DNA of 64,000 bases from Candidatus Aminicenantota bacterium (lineage in GTDB: Bacteria > Acidobacteriota > Aminicenantia > Aminicenantales > Aminicenantaceae). The position numbers and the translations under genes were made by a program. The DNA lies in assembly GCA_011772495.1 (NCBI GenBank), contig WVZL01000006.1:62001-126000 (forward strand), written 5' to 3'. Below, one piece after another: positions 16,231-24,905 of the stretch. The notes beneath the pieces were generated by a model. The model saw only the letters and a program-made list of their open reading frames with translations, had not been told where the DNA came from and searched no databases. Position 1 is the stretch's first letter; each line of letters starts with the position of its first letter.

Positions 16231-18654
16231 ATGAAAAAAGTCACAAACTTCGAAGAGCTGACCCCAGATAAATTAAGGTGGAAGCTAGACCCTGAACAAA
16301 TCCCATTCAAAACCACTGATGAGTGCAAGCTATGTGAAGGAATAATCGGCCAAAAAAGAGCTCTTAAAGCTATCCAAACAGGGCTGGATATCAAAAGCCT
16401 TGGTTATAATGTGTTTATCACCGGGATGGTTGGAACAGGCCGAACCACGACGATTAAACAATTCCTGGAGAAACTGGAGAAGGAAGAAGAAGAAACTCCT
16501 GATGACATCCTCTATGTCAACAACTTCAATTCTCCTGATGAGCCCATGTTGATAACGCTGCCAGCAGGAAAAGGAAAGCTACTCCAAGAATCCATGGAAA
16601 ATATGATTGAAATGCTCAAAACCAACATTCCTGAACTGCTCAAGAGCAAGTACTACACAGAAAAACGAGACAGCATCATTGAAAGCCAGCAAAAAAAACA
16701 AAAAGAACTTCTGAGGAATTTCGAGGAAGAGGTCGCCAAAGAAGGATTCTCAGTCGTCCAGGTCCAGATGGGGGTTTTCGTAAAGCCTGATCTCATTCCT
16801 TTGATCGAAGGAGAACCCACCCCTTTTAACAAGATAGAAGCTCTGGTCAGAGAGAAAAAACTATCTAAAGAGATTCTGGAGGATTTAAAGGAAAAATACG
16901 AAAAATTAACGGATAAACTCGAAGCCATCTTTGCCCAGATGAAAGAACTGGAGGAAGAAACACGGCAAATGCTGAAGAATTGGGATTCCGACTCCATAAC
17001 TCCCATCATCAAAGGAGCTGTCTCCGAAATACGAGCCAAATTTCCCTTCCCTAAGATCTCCGATTATTTAGACAATGTCGAACAAAACCTGATAAAGAAA
17101 ATTAACCTCTTTAAAGCTCAGAAAAAAGAAGAAGAAAAATTGCCTTTGGATCCCTTCATAGAATATCGAGTTAACCTTCTTGTAAATAATGCTGATCTAA
17201 AAGGCGCCCCCGTGATCATGGAAACCAATCCTAATTACGTCAATCTTTTTGGCTCGATCGAATCTACCCCGACTCGTTTAGGAATGTGGCAGACAGATTT
17301 CACCAAAATAAAATCTGGCTCATTCCTCAAAGCCAATAAAGGATTTTTAGTGATAAACGCCCTGGATGCTCTAGTTGAGCCAGGGGTATGGCCTACTCTT
17401 AAGAGAACCTTGAGGAATCAGATTTTTGAGATCCAAAATTACACACCGTTGTATCTGATCTCCACATCCCGACTTAAACCCGAACCTGTTAAATGCGAGG
17501 TCAAAGTGGTTATGATCGGGGATGCTTATGTGTATAACCTCCTTTATTTTTTGGATGCAGACTTCAAGAAAATATTCAAGGTCAAGGCCGAATTCGACTC
17601 AGAAATGGACAAAGACAAGGATACAATCAAAGAATACACCAGTTTCATAAAGAAAATATGCGTGGAGGATAATCTGAATCCCTTCGACAAGGAAGGAATT
17701 GCTGCGGTAATCGAGTATGGAACAAGGCTGGCCGGAAGACAAAGGAAAGTCTCGACTCGCTTTCATATCATAACCGATGTCATTCGGGAAGCAAGCTACT
17801 GGGCCAAGAAGGAAAAGAAGAAACAGGTCAGCCGCCAGCATGTGGAAAAGGCGGTCGAAGAGCGGTTCGAACGGGTGAGCCTCGTTGAGGATAAAATCCA
17901 AGAGCTTATCGAAGAAGGAACCCTTATGATCGACACCAAAGGCAGCATTGTCGGTCAAGTGAACGGTCTGTCCGTCTACGATATGGGGGAGGTTGCCTTT
18001 GGAAAGCCAACCCGAATCACAGCCAAGACTGCTGTGGGGAGAGCAGGAGTCATCAACATCGAGCGGGAAGCGGACTTGAGCGGCCGGACTCATAACAAAG
18101 GAGTTCTGATTCTAGGAGGCTATCTAAGAGGAAAATATGCTCAGAAAAGGCCTTTTTCTCTCTCAGCTAGCCTTGCCTTCGAGCAGTCCTATTCAGGGGT
18201 TGATGGTGACAGCGCTTCTTCGACTGAAGTCTATGCCATTCTCTCCAGTCTCTCTGACCTGCCCTTACGCCAAGACATCGCTGTAACTGGTTCCCTTAAC
18301 CAGAAGGGAGAAATCCAACCCATAGGGGGAGTGAACGAAAAGATTGAGGGATTCTTCGATGTCTGCAAGGCTAAAGGCTTGACTGGGAATCAAGGCGTGA
18401 TCATTCCCCACCAAAATGTCCAAAACCTCATGCTGAGAAAGGATGTGATAGAAGCTGTTGAAAAAGGTAAGTTCCATATCTATCCGGTTAAGACCATCGA
18501 TCAAGGGATCGAAATTCTCACCGGCATTAAGGCAGGTGAGATAAAAGAGGATGGAACATTTGAAAAAGGAACCATCAACCACACCGTTGACCAAGAATTA
18601 CAGAGACTGGCGAAAAGCTGGAAAGAGTTCGCTGCTCCCTCAGAAAAAGACTAG
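16231..18654 (+). CDS. Lon-type ATP-dependent protease (LonB/YcbZ-like, AAA + S16)
   Basis: An 807-residue protease with an AAA domain that has a variant Walker A GMVGTGRTT (65-73), a long charged coiled-coil insertion (about 145-300), and a C-terminal S16 peptidase domain. The catalytic dyad is Ser661 (GDSASSTE) and Lys704 (NEKIEGF), 43 residues apart as in E. coli Lon. It lacks the classical Lon N-terminal domain and has no membrane segment, so it fits the soluble LonB/YcbZ-like group of quality-control proteases. AAAGGAG precedes ATG 16231. Its stop codon overlaps the converging rluB stop at a shared CTAG. Confidence 0.93.
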   Translation: MKKVTNFEELTPDKLRWKLDPEQIPFKTTDECKLCEGIIGQKRALKAIQTGLDIKSLGYNVFITGMVGTGRTTTIKQFLEKLEKEEEETPDDILYVNNFNSPDEPMLITLPAGKGKLLQESMENMIEMLKTNIPELLKSKYYTEKRDSIIESQQKKQKELLRNFEEEVAKEGFSVVQVQMGVFVKPDLIPLIEGEPTPFNKIEALVREKKLSKEILEDLKEKYEKLTDKLEAIFAQMKELEEETRQMLKNWDSDSITPIIKGAVSEIRAKFPFPKISDYLDNVEQNLIKKINLFKAQKKEEEKLPLDPFIEYRVNLLVNNADLKGAPVIMETNPNYVNLFGSIESTPTRLGMWQTDFTKIKSGSFLKANKGFLVINALDALVEPGVWPTLKRTLRNQIFEIQNYTPLYLISTSRLKPEPVKCEVKVVMIGDAYVYNLLYFLDADFKKIFKVKAEFDSEMDKDKDTIKEYTSFIKKICVEDNLNPFDKEGIAAVIEYGTRLAGRQRKVSTRFHIITDVIREASYWAKKEKKKQVSRQHVEKAVEERFERVSLVEDKIQELIEEGTLMIDTKGSIVGQVNGLSVYDMGEVAFGKPTRITAKTAVGRAGVINIEREADLSGRTHNKGVLILGGYLRGKYAQKRPFSLSASLAFEQSYSGVDGDSASSTEVYAILSSLSDLPLRQDIAVTGSLNQKGEIQPIGGVNEKIEGFFDVCKAKGLTGNQGVIIPHQNVQNLMLRKDVIEAVEKGKFHIYPVKTIDQGIEILTGIKAGEIKEDGTFEKGTINHTVDQELQRLAKSWKEFAAPSEKD

Positions 18655-19373
18655 AGGTTGACTAGCTCTTTGAGTTTTTTTATCTCCTGCTGTCGGAGAA
18701 AACGCCACGTTCCTGACTTCAGCTTCCCGATCTTCAATCCTGCAAAATCCACTCTTACCAGCTTAAGAACTCTATGACCAATAAATTCAAACATCCTCCG
18801 AACTTCTCTCTTTCTTCCCTCATGGATTTCAATCCTGAGGAGACTTCTTTTGGGATTGCCCTCCAGAAGAGTCACTTTGGCCGGAGCCGTCTTCTTTCCA
18901 TCAAGAAATACCCCTTTCTTTAGCTTGGAAAGCTTAGCCGAGTCCGGCTCTCCTTTGACTTTAACCAGGTAGGTTTTTTTGATGTTGTAGCGGGGGTGAG
19001 TCAAGCGGTAGGCTAATTCCCCGTCATTGGTGAAAAGCAAAAGACCTTCACTGTCAAAATCCAACCTTCCCACTGGAAAGACTCTTTTTTTCAGATTCGA
19101 GAGGAGGTTCATAACAGTGGGCCTGCCAAAGCCATCCTTAAGAGTGACTAAGTATCCTTTCGGTTTATTGAGCATTAAATAGATGATGTTTTGTTCTTTG
19201 TGAACTTCTCGGCTGTCAATCTCAACCCTATCAACTTGATCATCTACCTTATAGCCCAGCTCTTGAACCACCTGATTGTTGACTTTGACCCTGCCTTCAG
19301 CAATCAACCGGTCAGCTTCGCGTCTTGAGGCTATCCCGGCTTGGGAAAGAAATTTATTCAGTCTAACTCGCAT
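18651..19373 (-). CDS. rluB: Pseudouridine synthase, RluB/RsuA family
   Basis: A 240-residue rRNA-modifying enzyme. The N-terminal S4 RNA-binding domain is RLNKFLSQAGIASRREADRL (4-23). The catalytic domain has D105 in VGRLDFDSEGLLLFTNDG, and KTYLVKV and EGRKREVRRM further on are typical of the RluB/RluE/RsuA branch. RluB (23S rRNA, position 2605 in E. coli) is the likeliest target by similarity, but RluE/RsuA-like specificity cannot be excluded. It is convergent with the Lon-type gene, sharing the bases of both stop codons. Confidence 0.9.
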   Translation of the reverse strand: MRVRLNKFLSQAGIASRREADRLIAEGRVKVNNQVVQELGYKVDDQVDRVEIDSREVHKEQNIIYLMLNKPKGYLVTLKDGFGRPTVMNLLSNLKKRVFPVGRLDFDSEGLLLFTNDGELAYRLTHPRYNIKKTYLVKVKGEPDSAKLSKLKKGVFLDGKKTAPAKVTLLEGNPKRSLLRIEIHEGRKREVRRMFEFIGHRVLKLVRVDFAGLKIGKLKSGTWRFLRQQEIKKLKELVNL

Positions 19374-19459
19374 TTCCGGATCCTAAGAGTTTTTACTGAA
19401 AAGAGATTCAATCATATGATTTTTTAAAATTCCTACGAGATAACCCAGCCAAGATTATT

Positions 19460-20596
19460 TTATAGGCTTGTTTCCATTTCTTTAGTCAAAGCTTTTAACA
19501 CATCAAACTTGGCGTAACGGATATTTACATCATTCATCCTTGGTTCGATCGCTCGATTGAAATAACAATAGCCGAACAAGTTTTTTTCCTTGACGATTTT
19601 GTTTATTTCCTCAGCCTGTTTAACCGAAGGCTCTCGATTCCCGTTAAAACTAGCCCGACCCTTTGCATTCTTGTCTGGTCCGTCGCCGTTGAAAGAAACG
19701 TTCTCTGTTCCATAAATCTCCATCTTTTCCTTTAGAGTCACATCCGAACTCACCCCATGAATTTCCATTACTTGACCAAGCTTCTTCAATTCACCGAAAG
19801 CTCGACTCGTGTTGATGATAATTTGTTCCTTCGGGCAGCCATATTTCTGTAGATCCTGAAGGTACCACTTATGAAAGTCAAGGCATCTTTTATCTTTTTC
19901 CTCATCTGACCATCCACTATCCAGGACATTGGCCTCATTCATCGGGATAATGAAATACTTCTGACATTCCGCCTCATTCAATGTCTGAATCAATTTCTGA
20001 TTCAGGTAACCATAAAATTTTCTTATCTTTTCTCCCCACATCCCTCCTGTGTATTCCACTCCTTTCTGGATATTATGCTGGAATGGATAATGACGCTTAT
20101 AAAAAGGATTCTTAACGCTCACATAATCCTGAATCCTGACAAAAGGCACCACGCCGTTTTCTCTACATATTTCAAATATTCTTTTCCATTTGGCCCAAAT
20201 CTCTTCTCTAAAGCCATCTTTAGAAATATCGAAGACAGGAAATTGATAGTCTCCGTACTTAGGATCGGTCTCATACTTCACGATCTTATATGGCGTGAAT
20301 TTCCATCCTGAATGGGGATAGGATTGATAGGTTTCTCTGTTCATCGGCCAGACAAAAGTCAAGAAAAACTCTGTGGCATTTCCTCCGCTCTCTGCCACCT
20401 TTTTTATGTACCATTCAACATCTTCTAAAGGAAAAACAACGGCTTGATAGCAAGAGGTTCCCATCCAGGGTGGCGATGGTTCAGGAGGGGGTGGTGGAGG
20501 TGGCGGTGGCGGTGGCGGTGGCGGTTCAGGACAACCTGCAAGGGCAAAAGCGGTGAATACAACAAGTAAGATGCATATAATTTTTCCGATATTCAT
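19460..20596 (-). CDS. Polyproline lipoprotein with glycoside-hydrolase-like TIM-barrel domain
   Basis: A 378-residue predicted lipoprotein (lipobox FALAGC, about residues 17-22). A linker with 14 uninterrupted prolines follows, then a domain of about 330 residues. That domain (GWKFTPYKIVKYETDPKYG, ENGVVPFVRIQDYV, YFIIPMNEANVLDSG, QVMEIHGVSS) has the strand-end acidic/aromatic pattern of a (beta/alpha)8 glycoside hydrolase; PMNEAN resembles the nucleophile/acid NE motif of clan GH-A. No substrate can be assigned. AAGGAG precedes ATG 20596. The proline run would need EF-P, encoded at 44862. Confidence 0.65.
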   Translation of the reverse strand: MNIGKIICILLVVFTAFALAGCPEPPPPPPPPPPPPPPEPSPPWMGTSCYQAVVFPLEDVEWYIKKVAESGGNATEFFLTFVWPMNRETYQSYPHSGWKFTPYKIVKYETDPKYGDYQFPVFDISKDGFREEIWAKWKRIFEICRENGVVPFVRIQDYVSVKNPFYKRHYPFQHNIQKGVEYTGGMWGEKIRKFYGYLNQKLIQTLNEAECQKYFIIPMNEANVLDSGWSDEEKDKRCLDFHKWYLQDLQKYGCPKEQIIINTSRAFGELKKLGQVMEIHGVSSDVTLKEKMEIYGTENVSFNGDGPDKNAKGRASFNGNREPSVKQAEEINKIVKEKNLFGYCYFNRAIEPRMNDVNIRYAKFDVLKALTKEMETSL

Positions 20597-20670
20597 GGCT
20601 AGCTCCTTCGAGTATCTATTATTTTAATAGTTTAGTCTCCTTAACGTTCTCGTTTCTGGAATAATTTTCT

Positions 20671-21774
20671 TCAGTAATCATTTCCCAGAAGATGGAGATT
20701 TCCTATCCTTACTCTTTTCAAACCTGCCTCAAGAGCTGCTTCTTGACATTCCTGTGCCTGGCGGCGAGACGTGACGGGCAAATCTCTGCAATAAAAATGA
20801 GGATGAAAACCAAGGAGAGCGTAAGGAAGATTAGAATCAAGAGAAGCAATAAACTTGGCGATCTGGTAGACTTCTTGCCGATCCACATAGCCAGGAACAA
20901 GTAGGGTGCTAGCCACGACTAGAGGGGGCTCTTTTCTCTTTTTTGTCCAGGTGGCGGCAAGTTCAAAATTGGCTTTTGTCTGCTCGTTGCTCCGTCCGCA
21001 GAGGGCCGTGTTCAGGCTGGAGTGAAAGGTCTTCAAGTCAAACTTGACACAACCTCCGCTTTCTAGGGCAATATCCAGGATTTCTTCCAGGAACCGGCTG
21101 TTCATGGTTCCGTTCGTTTCCCAGCAAAACCTCAGTATCTCTTTTTCCTTTTGCGCTAGGGCCAACCGCGAACTGTGGATAGAATGGGGAAGATGAGGAG
21201 AGGGATCTCCGCCAAAATAGCAGACACACGAAGTCCGGTCATCCACAGCCTGTGCCAAATCAGAGGTAGGATGAGGCCTGCCACGCTGGAGTCTTTCCTT
21301 ATGACTCGAATTCTGGCAAAACAGACAGTTGAAGGTGCAGCCGTAATAAAAGACAGCTAAATTTTTATGGCCATATTCAGCCCCCTCGGAATAGGCAAAA
21401 CGAGGATAGCCGGCGCCAGTGCCGCCAGCACAAACCCAGTCTGCCACGCAATTGGTAGGAAGAGGATCATAATACCAGGAAAAAAAACCCTCTTTGGGCA
21501 AAGGTTTGATCTTGCCTTCCACATTTTCCCTTATCCCACAATAGCCCTTGCTCCCAGGCCCTAAAAGGCATTGATTGAAGCAAAAACGGCATAGCTTTCC
21601 TCCTTCATCACGAGGTGGATGAGGAGGGAGTCCAAAAGCCTCTCTTGACATCTGATGAGCTTGGTGAATTCGAGGCTCGCAATTCTTGAAATCATGCAGG
21701 ATGCAGTCCTGACAGAGGCATAAGAAGTCCGCAATGAGCCTGTTTTCTTTCCCACAATTCTTACATTTACTCAT
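20671..21774 (-). CDS. Radical SAM protein, AmrS/PflA-like activase type
   Basis: A 367-residue radical SAM enzyme. The SAM/4Fe-4S motif CTFNCLFC has C146, C150 and C153. Upstream are two cysteine-rich zinc-ribbon-like segments (C4, C7, C19, C21, C24; and C62, C65, C69, C79). FKFDLKTFHSS-like and STLLVPGYVDRQEV stretches match the AmmeMemoRadiSam/pyruvate-formate-lyase-activase-like group. The partner AMMECR1/Memo proteins are not nearby, so its substrate is unknown. Its start has only a weak ribosome site. Confidence 0.8.
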   Translation of the reverse strand: MSKCKNCGKENRLIADFLCLCQDCILHDFKNCEPRIHQAHQMSREAFGLPPHPPRDEGGKLCRFCFNQCLLGPGSKGYCGIRENVEGKIKPLPKEGFFSWYYDPLPTNCVADWVCAGGTGAGYPRFAYSEGAEYGHKNLAVFYYGCTFNCLFCQNSSHKERLQRGRPHPTSDLAQAVDDRTSCVCYFGGDPSPHLPHSIHSSRLALAQKEKEILRFCWETNGTMNSRFLEEILDIALESGGCVKFDLKTFHSSLNTALCGRSNEQTKANFELAATWTKKRKEPPLVVASTLLVPGYVDRQEVYQIAKFIASLDSNLPYALLGFHPHFYCRDLPVTSRRQAQECQEAALEAGLKRVRIGNLHLLGNDY

Positions 21775-21825
21775 GATGAAGAGCCGTGAGTCCTAGATCA
21801 AGCTGGAGGTTATAGATATTTCTTG

Positions 21826-22425
21826 CTAGTCAAGTCGCGGCTTGGCCAAAATTTCCATTATTCTGAGGTCAAAAAAATTCTGCGCATGGGCAGGCTGCAA
21901 AAGGATAGCGGTGTCTGCTCCCCGTCCAGTTCCCCCCACCGCTATGCAGGGTTCTTTGGTTGAGATCAGCCCGGCATCCGCTGCCATGAGAGCAATCTCT
22001 ACAGCGACCTTTGTTCCCTCACCAAAGACTCTCAGCGTGTAAGCAATGATCTCCTCGAGCTCATAAGTTCCAAGTTTTTTCCGCACCGCACGCCCTACCC
22101 CTCCCAGGGCATGCTGACAGGTAAGAATCTTGACTCCAGCCTCTTCAATCTTCGAGTGGAATTCAGGATTAAGTTCTTGAAAATCCGGTTCAACGTACCC
22201 TGTGGAATGGGTTACGATGACTAAATTCTTTTTAGAGAAGATTCCCGCAGCTAACAGACCTGTCTCGCCCGAGGTGGAAGCGACAAGAATATTCTGAACT
22301 TCCAATTCATCGGCTCGCTCCGCCGCTTTCTCGAGAGTCCGGGTCGTGTTCTCACGGCCGGGCTTTTTAAAATAAAGGCATGAAACAGGCATCTCCAGGG
22401 AATCATTCATCTTCGCAGCAGACAT
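21826..22425 (-). CDS. Pyruvate kinase C-terminal-domain-like protein
   Basis: A 199-residue protein resembling a free-standing pyruvate kinase alpha/beta (C-terminal) domain. Stretches are ENTTRTLEKAAERADELEVQ, NILVASTSGETGLLAAGIF, LVIVTHSTGYVEPD and a C-terminal CIAVGGTGRGADTAILLQPA. Such stand-alone proteins occur widely but have no established role; catalytic pyruvate kinase residues are absent. It lies downstream of the alcohol dehydrogenase in the same direction, with a GGAGGAG site before ATG 22425. Confidence 0.75.
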   Translation of the reverse strand: MSAAKMNDSLEMPVSCLYFKKPGRENTTRTLEKAAERADELEVQNILVASTSGETGLLAAGIFSKKNLVIVTHSTGYVEPDFQELNPEFHSKIEEAGVKILTCQHALGGVGRAVRKKLGTYELEEIIAYTLRVFGEGTKVAVEIALMAADAGLISTKEPCIAVGGTGRGADTAILLQPAHAQNFFDLRIMEILAKPRLD

Positions 22426-22483
22426 GATACAGCTCCTCCTTTTTCGAGTTTAGCTCATCTATCGAATTTCTTTAACTCATTAT

Positions 22484-22516
22484 AAACTAGGCCCGCCAGA
22501 CTGGCTAGTCTAGGAT
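22484..22516. repeat. Possible degenerate 9-bp repeat units
   Basis: GCCCGCCAG, ACTGGCTAG and TCTAGGATT follow a CTAG in this 105-base gap with a roughly 9-base spacing, like decayed relatives of the CTAGTTTAT minisatellites at 27878, 29164 and 42623. Only three to four units are visible, so the assignment is tentative. Confidence 0.3.
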
Positions 22517-22530
22517 TCCTGCCCTATTGT

Positions 22531-23487
22531 TTAAGGTGTGATCAGGACTTTTAGTGTTTCCGGCTTCTGGGCAAAGGCAAAAGCTTCCTTGGCTCTGTCC
22601 AGTGGAAAATCTCCATCCACCATCTTCTCCACCTCGACCTGTTTCCGACTCAACACCTCGATAGCTCTTGAAAAAGGTCCGCAGCGAGAACCGATGAGGT
22701 GAATTTCATCCACCACGACCTTGGATACATCAACCTTGGTCTCTCCCTGAAAAGTACTCTTCAAGATAATCGTTCCCTTTGCTTTAGCCACAGACAAAGC
22801 TTCGTTCAACCCCTTCTCATTTCCTGTCGCTTCAACAACGATGTCAAACTTTTCCCTAATTCTGGTGCCCAAGAGATGGGTTTCGATTTCCTTTTCCTTC
22901 AGGATTTCCAATTTCCTTCTATGCTTTCCCACACAAGAAACCTTGGGAGTTTTTAATTTTAAAACCTGAGCTATCAGTAATCCGAGCTTTCCATCGCCCA
23001 GGACGAGAACCGAATCTTGCCTCCTTATCCTGATCTGTTCCAGAATCTCCAAGGAAGCCGCCAGAGGTTCGATAAAGACAGCCTCGACATCAGAAATCCT
23101 CGGCGGCAGAACATGAAGATTATCCATCGGAAGCGTCAAATACTCGGCTAAAGCGCCATCTTTGTTCAAGATCCCCAAAACTTGCCGTGAAGGGCAATGT
23201 TCTTTCCTTCCCCCAAGACAGTACTCACATTTCCCACAGCCAAGGTTTATATCTCCCACGACTCTCTTGCCTACCAAATTTGAGTTTGCAGCTTCAACCA
23301 CCTGACCCACAAATTCATGCCCCGGGATTCCCTCAAACTCAAGATAACCTCTAATCAATTCCAAGTCAGTATTGCATAGGCCAGCTTTGAGTACTTTTAC
23401 TAAAGCTTCATTCCTAAGAGGAGAAGGCTGGGGAAGAGTTATGATTTTGAGTTGGGCTTTCTCCAAGTAAAGAGCTTTCATACCCAT
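22531..23487 (-). CDS. Zinc-binding medium-chain alcohol dehydrogenase
   Basis: A 318-residue MDR-type dehydrogenase. Catalytic zinc ligands are in AGLCNTD and GIPGHEF. The structural zinc site is CGKCEYCLGGRKEHC. The NAD-binding fold includes SVLVLGDGKLGLLIAQVL. Probable substrates are alcohols, polyols or threonine-type compounds; the sequence does not distinguish them. Start is ATG 23487 or, two codons in, ATG 23481 (MKALYLEK), which is the more usual family start. Confidence 0.88.
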   Translation of the reverse strand: MGMKALYLEKAQLKIITLPQPSPLRNEALVKVLKAGLCNTDLELIRGYLEFEGIPGHEFVGQVVEAANSNLVGKRVVGDINLGCGKCEYCLGGRKEHCPSRQVLGILNKDGALAEYLTLPMDNLHVLPPRISDVEAVFIEPLAASLEILEQIRIRRQDSVLVLGDGKLGLLIAQVLKLKTPKVSCVGKHRRKLEILKEKEIETHLLGTRIREKFDIVVEATGNEKGLNEALSVAKAKGTIILKSTFQGETKVDVSKVVVDEIHLIGSRCGPFSRAIEVLSRKQVEVEKMVDGDFPLDRAKEAFAFAQKPETLKVLITP

Positions 23488-23657
23488 CCATTTTGTTTTC
23501 TAATCCTCGAGATGTCAAGAGAACTAAAAATAGAGCAGTGTGAATTACGCAGCAGCCGAGAAGACCGAACGCAGAATGGCGTTAAAAATCTGAACGGGAG
23601 CAAAGCCATCCCCAAAAACCTTCTCTTTCCTCATTCGTATTGGATAGTGTAGAATAA

Positions 23658-24905
23658 ATGCGTAGAAGAATGGCTCGGATCAACGTCGGTGAATCTGCTT
23701 CTGTAGCTTTGAGCTCTCTCTGGGCAAACAAGTTAAGGACATTCCTGACGTTGCTGGGAATCATAATCGGCGTGCTCACCATCATCGCCGTGGTATCCAT
23801 CATCCAAGGCCTGAACAATTATGTTTACACCAAAATGGCTTTTTATGGAGCCAATGATTTTTCTGTTTCTAAATTTTCTATGATCGGCATGTCCCTGAAA
23901 CAATGGAAGGAACAAATGAAGCGAAAGAATCTTCTCTTGGAGGATATGCGGCTCCTTCGCGAGAAATGTAAAACCTGTGAACTGGTGGGGGCTTCAGTGA
24001 GCACGAGCCGAAATGTCAAATACGGGAGCAACATCCTGAAGGACGCTGAGATAAGAGGCATTACCTATCTTGACCATATGATCGGCACTGTCATAGAGCT
24101 GGAGAGGGGAAGGCACCTCCTGAAAGAAGATGAAGATCACTCCCGCACTGTCTGTGTCGTGGGCTATGACATCGTGGAGAAGTTGTTTCCTCATGTCGAT
24201 CCCTTGGGCAGATGGCTTAAAGTCGGTCCCGACAATTATTTAATCGTTGGCATCGGACAAAAAAAAGGAAAAGTCTTGGGTTTCAGTCAAGATAACTATG
24301 TTCGTATTCCGATCACGACTTTCCAGAAAAAATACGGCTCAAAAAGAAGTATCAACATCAACATCCACACCTCTTCCCAGGAGCAGATGGAAAAAGCTCA
24401 AGAGGAAGTGAGGACTATACTTCGCTCCAAGCGTCATCTTTCCTTCAAAGACAAGGATGACTTCTCCTTCCAGACCTCAGAGACTTTCATCCAGTTCTAT
24501 AAAACAGCCACTTCCAGTATTTATTTTGCCATGATTATCATCTCTTCCATCGCTCTCCTGGTTGGCGGGATTGTGGTCATGAACATCATGCTGGTGGCGG
24601 TCACAGAGAGAACCAAGGAAATCGGCATCCGGATGTCTGTGGGAGCTCGACGGAAGGATATCCTCTTCCAATTCCTGGTCGAATCCTCGGTCATTTCCAG
24701 TACAGGCGGAATCATAGGCATTCTCCTGGGATTTGGGATTGCCAGGATCGTTACAGCCACCACCTCGATGCCCTCGACCGTCGATCCTTTCTCGATCGTC
24801 ATGGCAATATTAGTCTCCGCTTCTATCGGTCTTTTCTTCGGTATTTATCCAGCCAACAGAGCAGCTAAGCTCGATCCCATCGAAGCGTTACGGTCAGAAC
24901 AATGA
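23658..24905 (+). CDS. MacB/FtsX-type ABC transporter permease, first of a tandem pair
   Basis: A 415-residue membrane protein of the MacB_PCD plus FtsX architecture. TM1 is near residues 28-52 (LRTFLTLLGIIIGVLTIIAV), a periplasmic domain of about 230 residues follows, and three C-terminal TM helices precede the ending ANRAAKLDPIEALRSEQ. ATG 23658 is the first start; ATG 23670 (MARINVGES) is also possible because a TAGAAT-like -10 box sits at 23650-23655. No ATPase or periplasmic adaptor gene is adjacent, so its partner must be encoded elsewhere. Confidence 0.88.
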   Translation: MRRRMARINVGESASVALSSLWANKLRTFLTLLGIIIGVLTIIAVVSIIQGLNNYVYTKMAFYGANDFSVSKFSMIGMSLKQWKEQMKRKNLLLEDMRLLREKCKTCELVGASVSTSRNVKYGSNILKDAEIRGITYLDHMIGTVIELERGRHLLKEDEDHSRTVCVVGYDIVEKLFPHVDPLGRWLKVGPDNYLIVGIGQKKGKVLGFSQDNYVRIPITTFQKKYGSKRSININIHTSSQEQMEKAQEEVRTILRSKRHLSFKDKDDFSFQTSETFIQFYKTATSSIYFAMIIISSIALLVGGIVVMNIMLVAVTERTKEIGIRMSVGARRKDILFQFLVESSVISSTGGIIGILLGFGIARIVTATTSMPSTVDPFSIVMAILVSASIGLFFGIYPANRAAKLDPIEALRSEQ

